Origin: Pseudomonas gregormendelii
Lineage (GTDB): Bacteria > Pseudomonadota > Gammaproteobacteria > Pseudomonadales > Pseudomonadaceae
Assembly (NCBI RefSeq): GCF_017114825.1
Contig: NZ_JADEVO010000011.1
Coordinates: forward strand, 1-64,000
Length of the DNA stretch: 64,000 bases
Direction: 5' to 3'
The position numbers and the translations under genes were made by a program. Shown here piece after piece: positions 1-9,253 of the stretch; the first letter of the stretch is position 1, and each line of letters opens with the position of its first letter. Under the pieces are notes generated by a model. The model saw nothing but the letters and a program-made list of their open reading frames with translations, had not been told where the DNA came from and searched no databases.

Positions 1-62
1 TCGAGTACCATGCTGGCAGCATGCAGCTTGAACTCGCGGGTATAGACCTTTCTATCGTTCAT
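1..62 (-). CDS. IS3-family transposase OrfA, N-terminal fragment
   Basis: Only the first 20 codons lie in the window; the rest runs off the left edge. The readable start, MNDRKVYTREFKLHAASMV, is typical of the helix-turn-helix OrfA (InsE-like) protein of IS3-family elements, which binds the element ends and is joined to OrfB by frameshifting. A strong ribosome-binding site (GGAGG) sits about 6 bases before the ATG. Family assignment rests on this short stretch and on the terminal repeat just upstream. Whether the element is intact cannot be judged here. Confidence 0.7.
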   Translation of the reverse strand, partial: MNDRKVYTREFKLHAASMVL

Positions 63-127
63 GGAACCTCCAAGTTGGCGAAATCATATCGCCCTTAAGA
101 GGTGTCCGGAATTATTAGACCAGTTCA
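1..127 (-). mobile_element. End of an IS3-family insertion sequence (truncated by window)
   Basis: Upstream of the OrfA start, the minus strand reads TGAACTGGTCTAATAATTCC then GGACACC, beginning at base 127. This has the TG terminus and GGACA core usual for IS3-family inverted repeats. The adjoining bases (128 onward) are a REP sequence that lacks its outer arm, so the element seems to have inserted into a REP. The exact end and any target duplication cannot be confirmed without the other end. Confidence 0.65.
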
Positions 128-306
128 GGCTGGCTCCCACAGGGAATCTGCGGTGCACACAAATCAACTGTGGGAGTGAGCCTGATAGCGGTTCAAGTAA
201 TTCTCCATTGCCTGTTCCGGCCTCATCGCCAGCAGGCTGGCTCCCACAGGGAACCTGCGGTGCACACAAATCAACTGTGGGAGCCAGCCTGCTGGCGATT
301 GAACGA
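128..306. repeat. Double REP/BIME, partly removed by the IS
   Basis: Two copies of a pair of inverted GGCTGGCTCCCACAG / CTGTGGGAGCCAGCC-type units occur, at 128-181 and 231-298. Their inner segments (about 48 bases) are nearly identical. The second copy is complete with GCCAGCAGGCTGGC arms. The first starts abruptly next to the IS end. No gene is seen between base 63 and prpD. Confidence 0.8.
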
Positions 307-318
307 TAACGCGGTCCC

Positions 319-1803
319 TCAGATAACAAACAAATCCACAAACCGATTCACCGGTGTCGCCTCAAGCCGAGCCTGATCCTTGCACAGCTCGAAGATCTCA
401 GCGCTACGCTGGCGGGTGAATCGTGTCAGCAGGTTCGTCCTGAACTTGTCCTCCAGCAATGGTATGCCTTCGGCACGACGCCTGCGATGGCCGATCGGGT
501 ACTCCACCGCTACGTTCTCGGTACTGGTCCCGTCCTTGAAAAACACCTGCACCGCATTGGCGATCGAGCGCTTGTCGGCTTCCAGGTATTCACGGGTGTA
601 AACCGGGCTTTCGACGATGACCATTTTCTCGCGCAGCACATCGATGATCGGGTGCGCAGCGTGGAAGGCATCCTCGTAGTGCTCGGCCACCAGGTTGCCG
701 AACGCCAGTGGCACGGCCGTCATGTACTGGATGCAATGATCGCGATCCGCCGCGTTGGCCAGCGGGCCGACCTTGGAAATGATGCGGATCGCCGACTCGT
801 GGGTGGTGATGACGATCCGGTCGATTTCATGCAGGCGGTTGCGTACCTGTGGGTACAGGGTCACGGCCGCTTCACAGGCGGTTTGTGCGTGGAACTCCGC
901 GGGAAAGCTGATCTTGAACAGCACGTTTTCCATCACGTAGGAGCCGTATGCGCGGGAGAAACTGAACGCGCGCTTGTCTTGCGGCTTGAGCGCCAGATCG
1001 TTGTTGGTGTGGCTGAACAAGACGTCGTAGAACCCCCACTGCCGGGCCGTCAGCACCCCTGGAATGCCCATTTCCCCGCGCATGGCGATGTCCGCCAGGC
1101 GTACCCCGCGACTGGTGGCATCGCCTGCTGCCCAGGACTTTCGCGAGCCGGCATTCGGTGCATGTCGGTAGGTGCGCAGGGCCTGGCCGTCGGCAAAGGC
1201 ATGGGACAAGGCTGACAGCAGTTGCTCGCGATTGGCGCCCATGAGTTTGGCGGTGACGGCGGTCGAGGCGACTTTGACCAGGATGACGTGGTCCAGACCC
1301 ACTCGGTTGAAGGAGTTTTCCAGGGCAATCACGCCCTGGATTTCGTGGGCCATGATCATGGCTTCAAGCACTGCGCGCAGGGTCAGCGGCGCTTCGCCAT
1401 TGGCCAGGCGTTTTTGCGACAGGTGGTCGGCTACCGCGAGAATACCGCCGAGGTTATCCGACGGGTGACCCCACTCTGCGGCGAGCCAGGTGTCGTTGTA
1501 ATCTAGCCAGCGCACGATGCAACCGATATCCCAGGCGGCCTTCACCGGGTCGAGGCGGTAGCTGGTGCCCGGCACCCGTGCGCCAAAAGGCACCACCGTG
1601 CCTTCGACGATCGGGCCCAGGTGTTTGGTGCATTCGGGGAAGCGCAGGGCCAGCAGGCCGCAGCCGAGGGTGTCGATCAGGCAGTTGCGGGCAGTGTCCA
1701 GGGCTTCGGCAGATTCAACCTTGAAGGTGAGGACGTAGTCGGCGATGTCCTGCAGGACGGAGTCGTAGTCGGGGCGGTTGTTCTGGTCGACGTTGGTGCT
1801 CAT
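319..1803 (-). CDS. prpD: 2-methylcitrate dehydratase PrpD
   Basis: Protein of 494 residues of the MmgE/PrpD family, which dehydrates 2-methylcitrate to 2-methyl-cis-aconitate in the cytoplasmic methylcitrate cycle of propionyl-CoA breakdown. Length and the central [18 protein letters not shown] and [19 protein letters not shown] stretches fit the family over its whole length. It is the last gene of the minus-strand prp cluster, separated from prpF by about 200 bases that hold a REP. The cluster also carries acnD and prpF, which perform the same dehydration by another route. PrpD here may be partly redundant or act in the general citrate/aconitate pool (inference). Confidence 0.94.
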   Translation of the reverse strand: MSTNVDQNNRPDYDSVLQDIADYVLTFKVESAEALDTARNCLIDTLGCGLLALRFPECTKHLGPIVEGTVVPFGARVPGTSYRLDPVKAAWDIGCIVRWLDYNDTWLAAEWGHPSDNLGGILAVADHLSQKRLANGEAPLTLRAVLEAMIMAHEIQGVIALENSFNRVGLDHVILVKVASTAVTAKLMGANREQLLSALSHAFADGQALRTYRHAPNAGSRKSWAAGDATSRGVRLADIAMRGEMGIPGVLTARQWGFYDVLFSHTNNDLALKPQDKRAFSFSRAYGSYVMENVLFKISFPAEFHAQTACEAAVTLYPQVRNRLHEIDRIVITTHESAIRIISKVGPLANAADRDHCIQYMTAVPLAFGNLVAEHYEDAFHAAHPIIDVLREKMVIVESPVYTREYLEADKRSIANAVQVFFKDGTSTENVAVEYPIGHRRRRAEGIPLLEDKFRTNLLTRFTRQRSAEIFELCKDQARLEATPVNRFVDLFVI

Positions 1804-1883
1804 GTTCGATTCACTCTTGAAGTGGTTCGTTGATGGGACCTCGGTTCAGGGCAATCAAATTTTATTATTGAAATGCTTTCCCA

Positions 1884-1984
1884 CTGTAGGAGCTGCCGAA
1901 GGCTCGGGCCGCGTTCGGACGATCTTTTGATCTTGGTCGTAAAAACCAGGATCAAAAGATCGCAGCCTTCGGCAGCTCCTACAG
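1884..1984. repeat. REP pair (GATCTTTTGATC family)
   Basis: Inverted pair of TGTAGGAGCTGCCGAAGGCT units with GATCTTTTGATC / GATCAAAAGATC inside, between prpD and prpF. It could form a long hairpin in the prp mRNA. No open reading frame of interest is present. Confidence 0.85.
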
Positions 1985-2000
1985 GGGCTGCCGTGCCGGG

Positions 2001-3203
2001 TTAGAAGGAATCACCCGGTACGCGCACGAAGCCTTCCATCAGCACCCGCGCACTGCGGCTCATGATGGCTTTTTTCACGGTCCACTCGCCGTCAACCAGG
2101 CTCGCCTCGGCGCCTACGCGCAGGGTGCCGGATGGATGGCCGAAGCGCACCGCATTGCGTTCGGTACCGCCGGCGGCGAGGTTGACCAACGTGCCGGAAA
2201 TCGCTGCCGCCGTACCAATGGCCACTGCTGCCGTGCCCATCATTGCGTGGTGCAACTTGCCCATGGACAGCGCGCGCACCAGCAGGTCGACATCCCCCGT
2301 CTTGATCGCCTTGCCGCTGGACGCTACGTAGTCCGCAGGCGCAGCTACGAAGGCCACTTTCGGTGTGTGCTGACGCGTGGCCGCTTCGTCGAGGTTCTTG
2401 ATCAGGCCCATGCGCAGGGCGCCGTAAGCGCGAATGGTCTCGAACATCGCCAGCGCTTTGGGGTCGCCGTTGATCGCACCCTGCAGTTCGGTTCCGGTGT
2501 AACCGATGTCTTGCGCGTTGACGAAGATGGTCGGGATGCCAGCGTTGATCATGGTCGCCTTGAAGGTCCCCACGCCCGGTACTTCCAGGTCATCCACGAG
2601 GTTGCCGGTGGGGAACATCGAACCACCGCCACCCTCTTCTTCCGCAGCCGGGTCGAGAAATTCGACCTGTACTTCGGCCGCGGGAAAGGTCACGCCATCG
2701 AGTTCAAAATCGCCGGTTTCCTGCACCTCGCCTTGGGTGATCGGCACGTGGGCGATGATGGTCTTGCCGATGTTGGCCTGCCACACGCGAACCACGGCCA
2801 CGCCGTTTTGCGGGACGCGGCTGGCGTCCACCAGGCCATTGCTGATGGCAAAAGAACCGACCGCCGCCGACAGGTTGCCGCAGTTGCCGCTCCAGTCGAC
2901 AAAAGGCTTGTCGATAGACACTTGGCCGAACAGGTAATCGACGTCGTGGTCGGCCTTGGTGCTTTTCGACAGGATTACGGTTTTGCTGGTGCTGGAGGTG
3001 GCGCCGCCCATGCCGTCGATTTGCTTGTCGTAAGGGTCGGGGCTGCCGATCACCCGTAGCAGCAAGGCATCGCGCGCCGGGCCTGGAACCTGTGCCGCTT
3101 CGGGCAGGTCTTTGAGGCTGAAGAACACCCCCTTGCTGGTGCCGCCACGCATGTAGGTGGCGGGGATTTTGATCTGCGGTGCGAACGGGGTTGCGTGAGG
3201 CAT
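2001..3203 (-). CDS. prpF: 2-methylaconitate cis-trans isomerase PrpF
   Basis: Protein of 400 residues of the PrpF family. With AcnD it replaces PrpD: AcnD makes the 4-methylaconitate/2-methyl-trans-aconitate isomer and PrpF isomerises it to 2-methyl-cis-aconitate. The N-terminal MRGGTSKGVFF motif and the DWSGNCGNLSAAVG segment are present. Lys74 and Cys108 match the lysine and cysteine known to matter in this family. The protein has the two-domain diaminopimelate-epimerase-like fold (family knowledge). It lies 56 bases downstream of acnD and is probably co-transcribed with it. Confidence 0.95.
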   Translation of the reverse strand: MPHATPFAPQIKIPATYMRGGTSKGVFFSLKDLPEAAQVPGPARDALLLRVIGSPDPYDKQIDGMGGATSSTSKTVILSKSTKADHDVDYLFGQVSIDKPFVDWSGNCGNLSAAVGSFAISNGLVDASRVPQNGVAVVRVWQANIGKTIIAHVPITQGEVQETGDFELDGVTFPAAEVQVEFLDPAAEEEGGGGSMFPTGNLVDDLEVPGVGTFKATMINAGIPTIFVNAQDIGYTGTELQGAINGDPKALAMFETIRAYGALRMGLIKNLDEAATRQHTPKVAFVAAPADYVASSGKAIKTGDVDLLVRALSMGKLHHAMMGTAAVAIGTAAAISGTLVNLAAGGTERNAVRFGHPSGTLRVGAEASLVDGEWTVKKAIMSRSARVLMEGFVRVPGDSF

Positions 3204-3259
3204 GGTGCTCCTTAAAAGACGCGACGGAACCTGAAGTCCCGTCGCGGCATATCGAGTTG

Positions 3260-5857
3260 TTAAACGGCCACCGCCGACTCTTCGAGGAAGTCCTGGGCGA
3301 AACGTTGCAGCACGCCACCCGCCTCGTAGATCGACACTTCTTCAGCGGTATCGAGGCGGCAGGTCACCGGCACATCGACGCGCTCGCCGTTCTTGCGATG
3401 GATCACCAGCGTCAATTCGGCACGCGGCGTACGCTCGCCAATCACGTCGTAGGTTTCGCTGCCGTCGATGGCCAGGGTATGGCGGTCGGTGCCTGGCTTG
3501 AACTCCAGCGGCAACACGCCCATGCCCACCAGGTTGGTGCGGTGGATGCGTTCGAAACCTTCGGCGGCAATCGCTTCCACTCCGGCCAGGCGCACGCCTT
3601 TCGCCGCCCAGTCCCGGGAAGAACCCTGGCCATAGTCGGCGCCGGCGATGATGATCAGCGGCTGCTTGCGCTCCATGTAGGTTTCGATGGCTTCCCACAT
3701 ACGCATCACCTGCCCTTCCGGCTCGACGCGCGCCAGCGAACCCTGCTTGACCTTGCCGTTTTCCCGGACCATTTCGTTGAACAGTTTCGGGTTGGCAAAG
3801 GTCGCGCGTTGCGCGGTCAAGTGGTCGCCGCGATGAGTCGCGTAAGAGTTGAAGTCCTCTTCCGGCAGGCCCATTTTCGCCAGGTATTCACCGGCGGCGC
3901 TGTCGAGCATGATCGCGTTCGACGGCGACAGGTGATCGGTGGTGATGTTGTCCGGCAGCACTGCCAGCGGACGCATGCCCTTGAGCGGACGGGCACCGGC
4001 CAGCGCGCCTTCCCAGTAGGGCGGACGGCGGATGTAGGTGCTCATCTCGCGCCAGTCGTACAGCGGCGTGACTTTCGGGCCGGTGTCTTCGTGGATGGCG
4101 AACATCGGGATGTAGACCTGGCGGAACTGCTCGGGTTTGACCGATGCCTTGACCACTGCGTCGATCTCTTCGTCGCTTGGCCAGATGTCTTTCAGGCGAA
4201 TTTCCTTGCCGTCTGCGTCCAGGCCCAACACGTCTTTCTCGATGTCGAAACGGATGGTGCCGGCGATGGCGTAGGCGACCACCAGTGGCGGGGACGCGAG
4301 GAACGCATTCCTGGCGTACGGGTGAATCCGCCCGTCGAAGTTGCGATTACCCGACAGCACGGCGGTGGCGTACAGGTCGCGGTCGATAATTTCCTGCTGG
4401 ATCACCGGATCCAGTGCGCCAGACATGCCGTTGCAGGTGGTGCAGGCAAAGGCCACGACGCCGAAGCCCAGTTGCTCGAGTTCGTCGGTCAGGCCGGCTT
4501 CATCGAGGTACAGCGCGACGGTTTTCGAGCCCGGCGCCAGGGACGACTTGACCCATGGCTTGCGGGTCAACCCCAGCTTGTTGGCATTTCGCGCCAGCAG
4601 GCCGGCGGCGATCACGTTACGCGGGTTGCTGGTGTTGGTGCAGCTGGTGATGGCGGCGATGATCACGGCGCCGTCGGGCATCTGGCCTGGAACATCGTCC
4701 CACTGACCGGAGATGCCTTTGGCGGCCAGGTCTGACACCGCGACACGGGCGTGCGGGTTGCTCGGGCCGGCCATGTTGCGCACCACCGAAGACAGGTCGA
4801 AGGTCAACCCACGTTCGTATTGCGCATGCTTCAAGCTGTCAGCCCACAGGCCGGTAGTCTTGGCGTAGTTCTCCACCAGCTGCACCTGCTCGTCTTCACG
4901 GCCGGTGAGTTTAAGGTAGTCGATGGTTTGCTGGTCGATGTAGAACATCGCAGCCGTGGCGCCGTACTCCGGGGCCATGTTGGAGATGGTGGCGCGGTCG
5001 CCGAGGGTCAGCCTGGACGCGCCTTCACCGAAGAACTCCAGCCATGCGCCGACGACTTTTTGCTGGCGCAGGAACTCGGTCAGCGCCAGCACCATGTCGG
5101 TGGCGGTGATGCCCGGTTGCAGCTTGCCGGTCAGTTCAACGCCAACGCTTTCCGGCAGACGCATCCACGACGCGCGTCCAAGCATCACGCTTTCCGCTTC
5201 CAGGCCACCCACGCCAATGGCGATCACGCCCAGCGCATCGACATGCGGGGTGTGGCTGTCGGTGCCGACGCAGGTGTCGGGGAATGCCACGCCGTCGCGC
5301 ACCTGGATCACCGGAGACATTTTCTCCAGGTTGATCTGGTGCATGATGCCGTTGCCTGGCGGGATCACATCAACGTTTTTGAAGGCTTTTTTGGTCCAGT
5401 TGATGAAGTGGAAACGGTCTTCGTTGCGGCGGTCTTCGATGGCGCGGTTCTTCTCGAACGCTTCCGGATCAAACCCGCCGCGCTCGACGGCCAGGGAGTG
5501 GTCGACGATCAGCTGAGTCGGCACTACCGGGTTGACTTGCGCCGGGTCGCCGCCTTGTAACGCGATGGCGTCGCGCAGGCCGGCGAGGTCGACCAGCGCG
5601 GTCTGGCCGAGGATGTCGTGGCAGACCACGCGCGCCGGGAACCACGGAAAATCGAGGTCGCGTTTGCGCTCGATGAATTGCTTGAGGGATTCGGTGAGCG
5701 TGGCCGGGTCGCAGCGACGCACCAGGTTTTCCGCAAGGACGCGGGAGGTGTATGGCAGGGTGTCGTAGGCACCCGGCTGGATGGCTTCGACAGCCGCGCG
5801 GACGTCGAAGTAATCCAGATGGCTGCCGGGCAGCGGTTTGCGAAATTCAGTGTTCAT
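3260..5857 (-). CDS. acnD: Fe-S 2-methylisocitrate/2-methylcitrate dehydratase AcnD
   Basis: Aconitase-superfamily protein of 865 residues from the ATG at 5857, which begins MNTEFRKPLPGSHLDYFDVR as usual for AcnD; a longer upstream reading is possible but lacks family similarity. The 4Fe-4S ligands are visible as Cys406 in ITSCTNTSNP and Cys472/Cys475 in ACTTCNG. The C-terminal swivel domain holds the GSSRDWAAKG motif (about 670-700). It dehydrates 2-methylcitrate and works with PrpF. It lies between prpC and prpF; a REP separates it from prpC. Confidence 0.95.
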   Translation of the reverse strand: MNTEFRKPLPGSHLDYFDVRAAVEAIQPGAYDTLPYTSRVLAENLVRRCDPATLTESLKQFIERKRDLDFPWFPARVVCHDILGQTALVDLAGLRDAIALQGGDPAQVNPVVPTQLIVDHSLAVERGGFDPEAFEKNRAIEDRRNEDRFHFINWTKKAFKNVDVIPPGNGIMHQINLEKMSPVIQVRDGVAFPDTCVGTDSHTPHVDALGVIAIGVGGLEAESVMLGRASWMRLPESVGVELTGKLQPGITATDMVLALTEFLRQQKVVGAWLEFFGEGASRLTLGDRATISNMAPEYGATAAMFYIDQQTIDYLKLTGREDEQVQLVENYAKTTGLWADSLKHAQYERGLTFDLSSVVRNMAGPSNPHARVAVSDLAAKGISGQWDDVPGQMPDGAVIIAAITSCTNTSNPRNVIAAGLLARNANKLGLTRKPWVKSSLAPGSKTVALYLDEAGLTDELEQLGFGVVAFACTTCNGMSGALDPVIQQEIIDRDLYATAVLSGNRNFDGRIHPYARNAFLASPPLVVAYAIAGTIRFDIEKDVLGLDADGKEIRLKDIWPSDEEIDAVVKASVKPEQFRQVYIPMFAIHEDTGPKVTPLYDWREMSTYIRRPPYWEGALAGARPLKGMRPLAVLPDNITTDHLSPSNAIMLDSAAGEYLAKMGLPEEDFNSYATHRGDHLTAQRATFANPKLFNEMVRENGKVKQGSLARVEPEGQVMRMWEAIETYMERKQPLIIIAGADYGQGSSRDWAAKGVRLAGVEAIAAEGFERIHRTNLVGMGVLPLEFKPGTDRHTLAIDGSETYDVIGERTPRAELTLVIHRKNGERVDVPVTCRLDTAEEVSIYEAGGVLQRFAQDFLEESAVAV

Positions 5858-5927
5858 CGTCAGGACTCGGTCACGGTAGATGCAAAGGGTGGGGCCGGAC
5901 ATTAATGCTGAATGGACTCCGATCCCC

Positions 5928-6026
5928 TGTAGGAGCTGCCGCAGGCTGCGATCTTTTGATCTTCGGCAATTTTTGAATCGCCAGAGAATCAAGATCAAAA
6001 GATCGCAGCCTGCGGCAGCTCCTACA
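5928..6026. repeat. REP pair (GATCTTTTGATC family)
   Basis: Near-perfect inverted pair, TGTAGGAGCTGCCGCAGGCT with internal GATCTTTTGATC and its complement, filling most of the gap between acnD and prpC. Confidence 0.88.
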
Positions 6027-6071
6027 AGGGTTCCCGGTTCATTCAGCAACCAGCGCGGGAGCCCCCACCAT

Positions 6072-7199
6072 TCAGCGTTGTTCGATTGGCACGAACTTGC
6101 GCTGTTCGACGCCGGTGTACTCGGCGCTCGGGCGGATGATGCGGTTGTTGGCGCGTTGTTCGAAGACGTGCGCCGCCCAGCCGGTCAGGCGCGAGCAGAC
6201 GAAGATCGGGGTGAACAACTTGGTCGGGATGCCCATGAAGTGGTACGTCGACGCGTGGTAGAAGTCGGCGTTGGGAAACAGTTTTTTCTGTTCCCACATG
6301 GTCTTGTCGATCGCCTCGGACACCGGGAACAACACAGTGTCGCCGACTTCTTCGGCGAGCTTTTTCGACCAGCCCTTGATCACCTCGTTGCGCGGATCGT
6401 TGTCCTTATAGATCGCGTGGCCGAAGCCCATGATCTTGTCCTTGCGCTCGAGCATGCCGAGGGTGCCCTTGATCGCCTCTTCCGGGGACGAGAAACGCTC
6501 GATCATTTCCATCGCCGCTTCGTTGGCGCCACCGTGCAATGGTCCACGCAGAGAGCCGATGGCCGCGGTGATGCACGAGTAGAGGTCGGACAGGGTCGAG
6601 GCACACACCCGTGCGGTGAAGGTCGAGGCGTTGAACTCATGTTCCGCGTAGAGGATCAGCGAAACGTTCATCACCTTGACGTGCAGCTCGCTTGGTTTCT
6701 TGCTGTGCAGCAGGTGCAGGAAGTGACCACCGATGGATGGTTCGTCGCTCACGCAGTTGATGCGCTTGCCGTCGTGGCTGTAGCGGTACCAGTAGCACAT
6801 GATCGCCGGGAAAGCGGCCAGCAGGCGATCGGTCTTGTCATGCTGCTCGGAGAAGTCTTTCTCCGGTTCCAGGTTGCCCAGGAACGAACAGCCGGTGCGC
6901 ATCACGTCCATCGGATGGGCGTCGGCCGGAATGCGTTCCAGGACTTCCTTGAGCGCTTGCGGCAGGTCGCGCAGCTTGCCGAGTTTGTCCTGGTAAGCGG
7001 CGAGTTGTGCCTGGGTCGGCAGTTCGCCGTACAGCAGCAGGTACGCCACTTCTTCAAATTGTGCGTCTGCCGCCAGTTCGCGAACATCGTAGCCGCGATA
7101 GGTCAGGCCTGCGCCCGACTGGCCCACGGTGGACAGTGCGGTTTGCCCGGCAACCTGACCACGGAGCCCGGCGCCACTGAGTACTTTTGCTTCGGCCAT
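6072..7199 (-). CDS. prpC: 2-methylcitrate synthase PrpC
   Basis: Citrate-synthase-family protein of 375 residues that condenses propionyl-CoA with oxaloacetate. The ATG at 7199 (MAEAKVLSGAGLRGQ) was chosen because GGAGA lies 6 bases before it; an in-frame TTG 12 bases upstream has no such site. Catalytic-region motifs LHGGANEAAM and GFGHAIYKDNDPRNE are present. Length fits the short type II-like PrpC group. The gene sits between prpB and acnD in the minus-strand prp cluster. Confidence 0.95.
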   Translation of the reverse strand: MAEAKVLSGAGLRGQVAGQTALSTVGQSGAGLTYRGYDVRELAADAQFEEVAYLLLYGELPTQAQLAAYQDKLGKLRDLPQALKEVLERIPADAHPMDVMRTGCSFLGNLEPEKDFSEQHDKTDRLLAAFPAIMCYWYRYSHDGKRINCVSDEPSIGGHFLHLLHSKKPSELHVKVMNVSLILYAEHEFNASTFTARVCASTLSDLYSCITAAIGSLRGPLHGGANEAAMEMIERFSSPEEAIKGTLGMLERKDKIMGFGHAIYKDNDPRNEVIKGWSKKLAEEVGDTVLFPVSEAIDKTMWEQKKLFPNADFYHASTYHFMGIPTKLFTPIFVCSRLTGWAAHVFEQRANNRIIRPSAEYTGVEQRKFVPIEQR

Positions 7200-7252
7200 T
7201 GCTGTCTCCAATTTTGAATTTGTTAGGGAATCTGCAATTTCTGGTGATGCTG

Positions 7253-7339
7253 AAAAGATCGCAGCCTTCGGCAGCTCCTACAGGACCGCGTTCGACGCAC
7301 CCCGTAGGAGCTGTCGAGTGAAACGAGGCTGCGATCTTT
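7253..7339. repeat. REP pair (GATCTTTTGATC family)
   Basis: Two inverted units (AAAGATCGCAGCC...GGCAGCTCCTACAGG and its reverse) lie between prpC and prpB. The second unit has a diverged arm (GCTGTCGAGTGAAACGAGGC). Confidence 0.8.
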
Positions 7340-7344
7340 ACCGG

Positions 7345-8235
7345 TCATTTCTTGGCAGCAAACAACGCATCGAGCTTCTGCTCGAACGTGTGGTAATCGA
7401 TGCGATCGTAAAGCTCCATGCGAGTCTGCATGGTGTCGATGACGTTTTGCTGAGTGCCGTCGCGACGGATCGCGGTGTAGACGTTTTCCGCCGCCTTGTT
7501 CATGGCCCGGAAGGCTGACAGCGGGTACAGCACCAGGGACACGTCGGCACCCGCCAACTGCTCGGTGGTGTACAGCGGGGTCGCGCCGAACTCGGTGATG
7601 TTGGCCAGGATCGGCGCTTTCACGCGGTTGGCGAACAGCTTGTACATATCCAGTTCGGTGATGGCTTCCGGGAAAATCATGTCGGCACCGGCCTCGATGC
7701 ACGCGGCGGCGCGATCCAGGGCAGACTCCAGGCCTTCCACTGCCAGGGCGTCGGTGCGGGCCATGATCACGAAACTGTCATCGGTACGCGCATCGACGGC
7801 CGCCTTGATGCGGTCGACCATCTCCTGCAGCGACACGATCTCTTTATTAGGGCGGTGACCGCAGCGCTTGGCGCCGACCTGGTCTTCGATATGAATCGCC
7901 GCCGCGCCAAACTTGATCATCGACTTGACGGTACGCGCGACGTTGAACGCCGAGGAACCGAACCCGGTATCCACGTCCACCAGCAGCGGCAGGTCGCAGA
8001 CATCGGTAATGCGCCGTACGTCGGTCAGCACGTCATCCAGGCCGGTGATGCCCAGGTCCGGCACGCCGAGGGAGCCAGCCGCTACCCCGCCACCCGACAG
8101 GTAGATGGCCTTGAAACCGGCGCGCTTGGCCAGCAATGCATGGTTGGCGTTGATCGCGCCAACGACTTGCAACGGATGCTCGCTGGCGACCGCATCGCGG
8201 AAACGCTGGCCTGGAGTGCTCTTGTTGGAACTCAT
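7345..8235 (-). CDS. prpB: 2-methylisocitrate lyase PrpB
   Basis: Protein of 296 residues of the isocitrate lyase/PEP mutase superfamily, which cleaves 2-methylisocitrate to pyruvate and succinate. The signature KRCGH is at residues 123-127 with the catalytic Cys125, and the Mg-binding VDVDTGFG segment is at 87-94. It is the first enzyme gene of the cluster. Its ATG overlaps the stop of the upstream GntR regulator gene by 4 bases (ATGA), so the two are translationally coupled and share a transcript. Confidence 0.96.
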   Translation of the reverse strand: MSSNKSTPGQRFRDAVASEHPLQVVGAINANHALLAKRAGFKAIYLSGGGVAAGSLGVPDLGITGLDDVLTDVRRITDVCDLPLLVDVDTGFGSSAFNVARTVKSMIKFGAAAIHIEDQVGAKRCGHRPNKEIVSLQEMVDRIKAAVDARTDDSFVIMARTDALAVEGLESALDRAAACIEAGADMIFPEAITELDMYKLFANRVKAPILANITEFGATPLYTTEQLAGADVSLVLYPLSAFRAMNKAAENVYTAIRRDGTQQNVIDTMQTRMELYDRIDYHTFEQKLDALFAAKK

Positions 8236-8954
8236 GACTCACCTCGTTCAGTGGCTGTCTGGTTAGCGCCGTCCTGGTAGTGACGGGCGATATTGCGTTT
8301 GGAGGCGCCGATATGGCGGCGCATCAACAACTCGGCCAGTTCACCGTCACGGTCGGCGATGGCATCGAGAATTCGGTGGTGTTCGGCGAACGCCTGGTGC
8401 GGGCGGTTGGGCGTGGTGGAAAACTTCATGCGGTACATGCGCACCAGTTGATACAACTCGCCGCAGAGCATCTGGGTCAGGGTGCGGTTGCCGCTGCCCT
8501 GGATGATCCGGTAATGGAAATCGAAGTCGCCTTCCTGCTGGTAATAACCGATGCCGGCCTGGAACGCCTCGTCGCGCTCATGGGTTTCGAGCACCCGGCG
8601 CAGTTCGTCGATTTCTTCCAGGGTCATGCGCTCGGCCGCCAGGCGGCAGGCCATGCCCTCCAGAGACTCGCGAATTTCGTAGAGTTCCAGCAGTTCGGCG
8701 TGATTGAGCGATACCACGCGCGCCCCGACATGCGGTACGCGCACCAGCAGGCGCTGGCCTTCCAGGCGATGGATGGCCTCGCGCAGCGGCCCGCGGCTGA
8801 TGCCATAAGTGCGCGCCAGCTCCGGTTCGGAGATCTTGCTGCCCGGAGCGATCTCGCCCTTGACGATGGCCGCCTGGATGCGCCGGAAGACGTTCTCGGA
8901 CAACGTCTCCGAATCGTCTTGGGCAATGACCGGGGGATCGAGTTGATCCAGCAT
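8232..8954 (-). CDS. GntR/FCD-family regulator of the prp cluster
   Basis: Regulator of 240 residues: winged-helix GntR domain at about 15-80 ([20 protein letters not shown], then [20 protein letters not shown]) and an FCD ligand-binding domain at about 95-230. The start [12 protein letters not shown] at 8954 fits the family; an upstream in-frame ATG at 9038 would encode an unusual 28-residue extension lying over the promoter. Leading the prp genes and overlapping prpB, it is most simply their repressor responding to a cycle intermediate (inference). The arrangement matches the GntR gene ahead of prpB in P. aeruginosa. Two TTGTCGACA-type palindromes flank its promoter. Confidence 0.9.
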   Translation of the reverse strand: MLDQLDPPVIAQDDSETLSENVFRRIQAAIVKGEIAPGSKISEPELARTYGISRGPLREAIHRLEGQRLLVRVPHVGARVVSLNHAELLELYEIRESLEGMACRLAAERMTLEEIDELRRVLETHERDEAFQAGIGYYQQEGDFDFHYRIIQGSGNRTLTQMLCGELYQLVRMYRMKFSTTPNRPHQAFAEHHRILDAIADRDGELAELLMRRHIGASKRNIARHYQDGANQTATERGES

Positions 8955-8964
8955 ATTGTCGACA
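8955..8964. promoter_or_regulatory. Putative GntR operator overlapping regulator RBS
   Basis: ATTGTCGACA lies immediately before the regulator ATG, where the ribosome-binding site must be. It shares ten bases with the palindrome at 9028-9039 and fits the TNGT-N2-ACNA pattern of FCD-type GntR regulators. Confidence 0.5.
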
Positions 8965-8985
8965 CCTTGAAAGCTGATACCGCGA

Positions 8986-9014
8986 AAACTAGCGAAAACG
9001 GTACATACAGTCAA
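8986..9014 (-). promoter_or_regulatory. Predicted prp operon sigma-70 promoter
   Basis: On the minus strand, TTGACT (9014-9009) and TAGTTT (8991-8986) are separated by 17 bases, placing transcription start near 8979, about 25 bases before the regulator start codon. Both operator-like palindromes lie within 45 bases of it. Confidence 0.6.
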
Positions 9015-9027
9015 AGGAAATATGGAT

Positions 9028-9039
9028 ATTGTCGACAAT
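9028..9039. promoter_or_regulatory. Putative GntR operator upstream of the prp promoter
   Basis: Perfect 12-base palindrome ATTGTCGACAAT, 14 bases upstream of the predicted -35 element. It matches TNGT-N2-ACNA; with the copy at 8955-8964 it brackets the promoter. Confidence 0.55.
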
Positions 9040-9253
9040 CGTCTAATAAGCGTATGAAACCTACCGGCTCGGCATTAGAGGGTATAGCCCCCTGCCAGCG
9101 GTGGCGCCATAAAACCACCGTGCTAGAATGCCGCCCGCATTTGTTTGTGACATCTGCACAGCCTGTCATCACTTGATGGCTGGCATACGAGGGAGCTTGC
9201 GCAGCGATGCCAGGGCCTTGAATCAATACACGGACCGCTGCGCCCCAGGATTT

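Noticed and set aside
3179..4735. 518-codon open frame on the plus strand
   Set aside because: Antisense shadow of acnD, which has full family support.
5880..7217. 445-codon open frame on the plus strand
   Set aside because: Antisense to prpC and crosses a REP; not credible.
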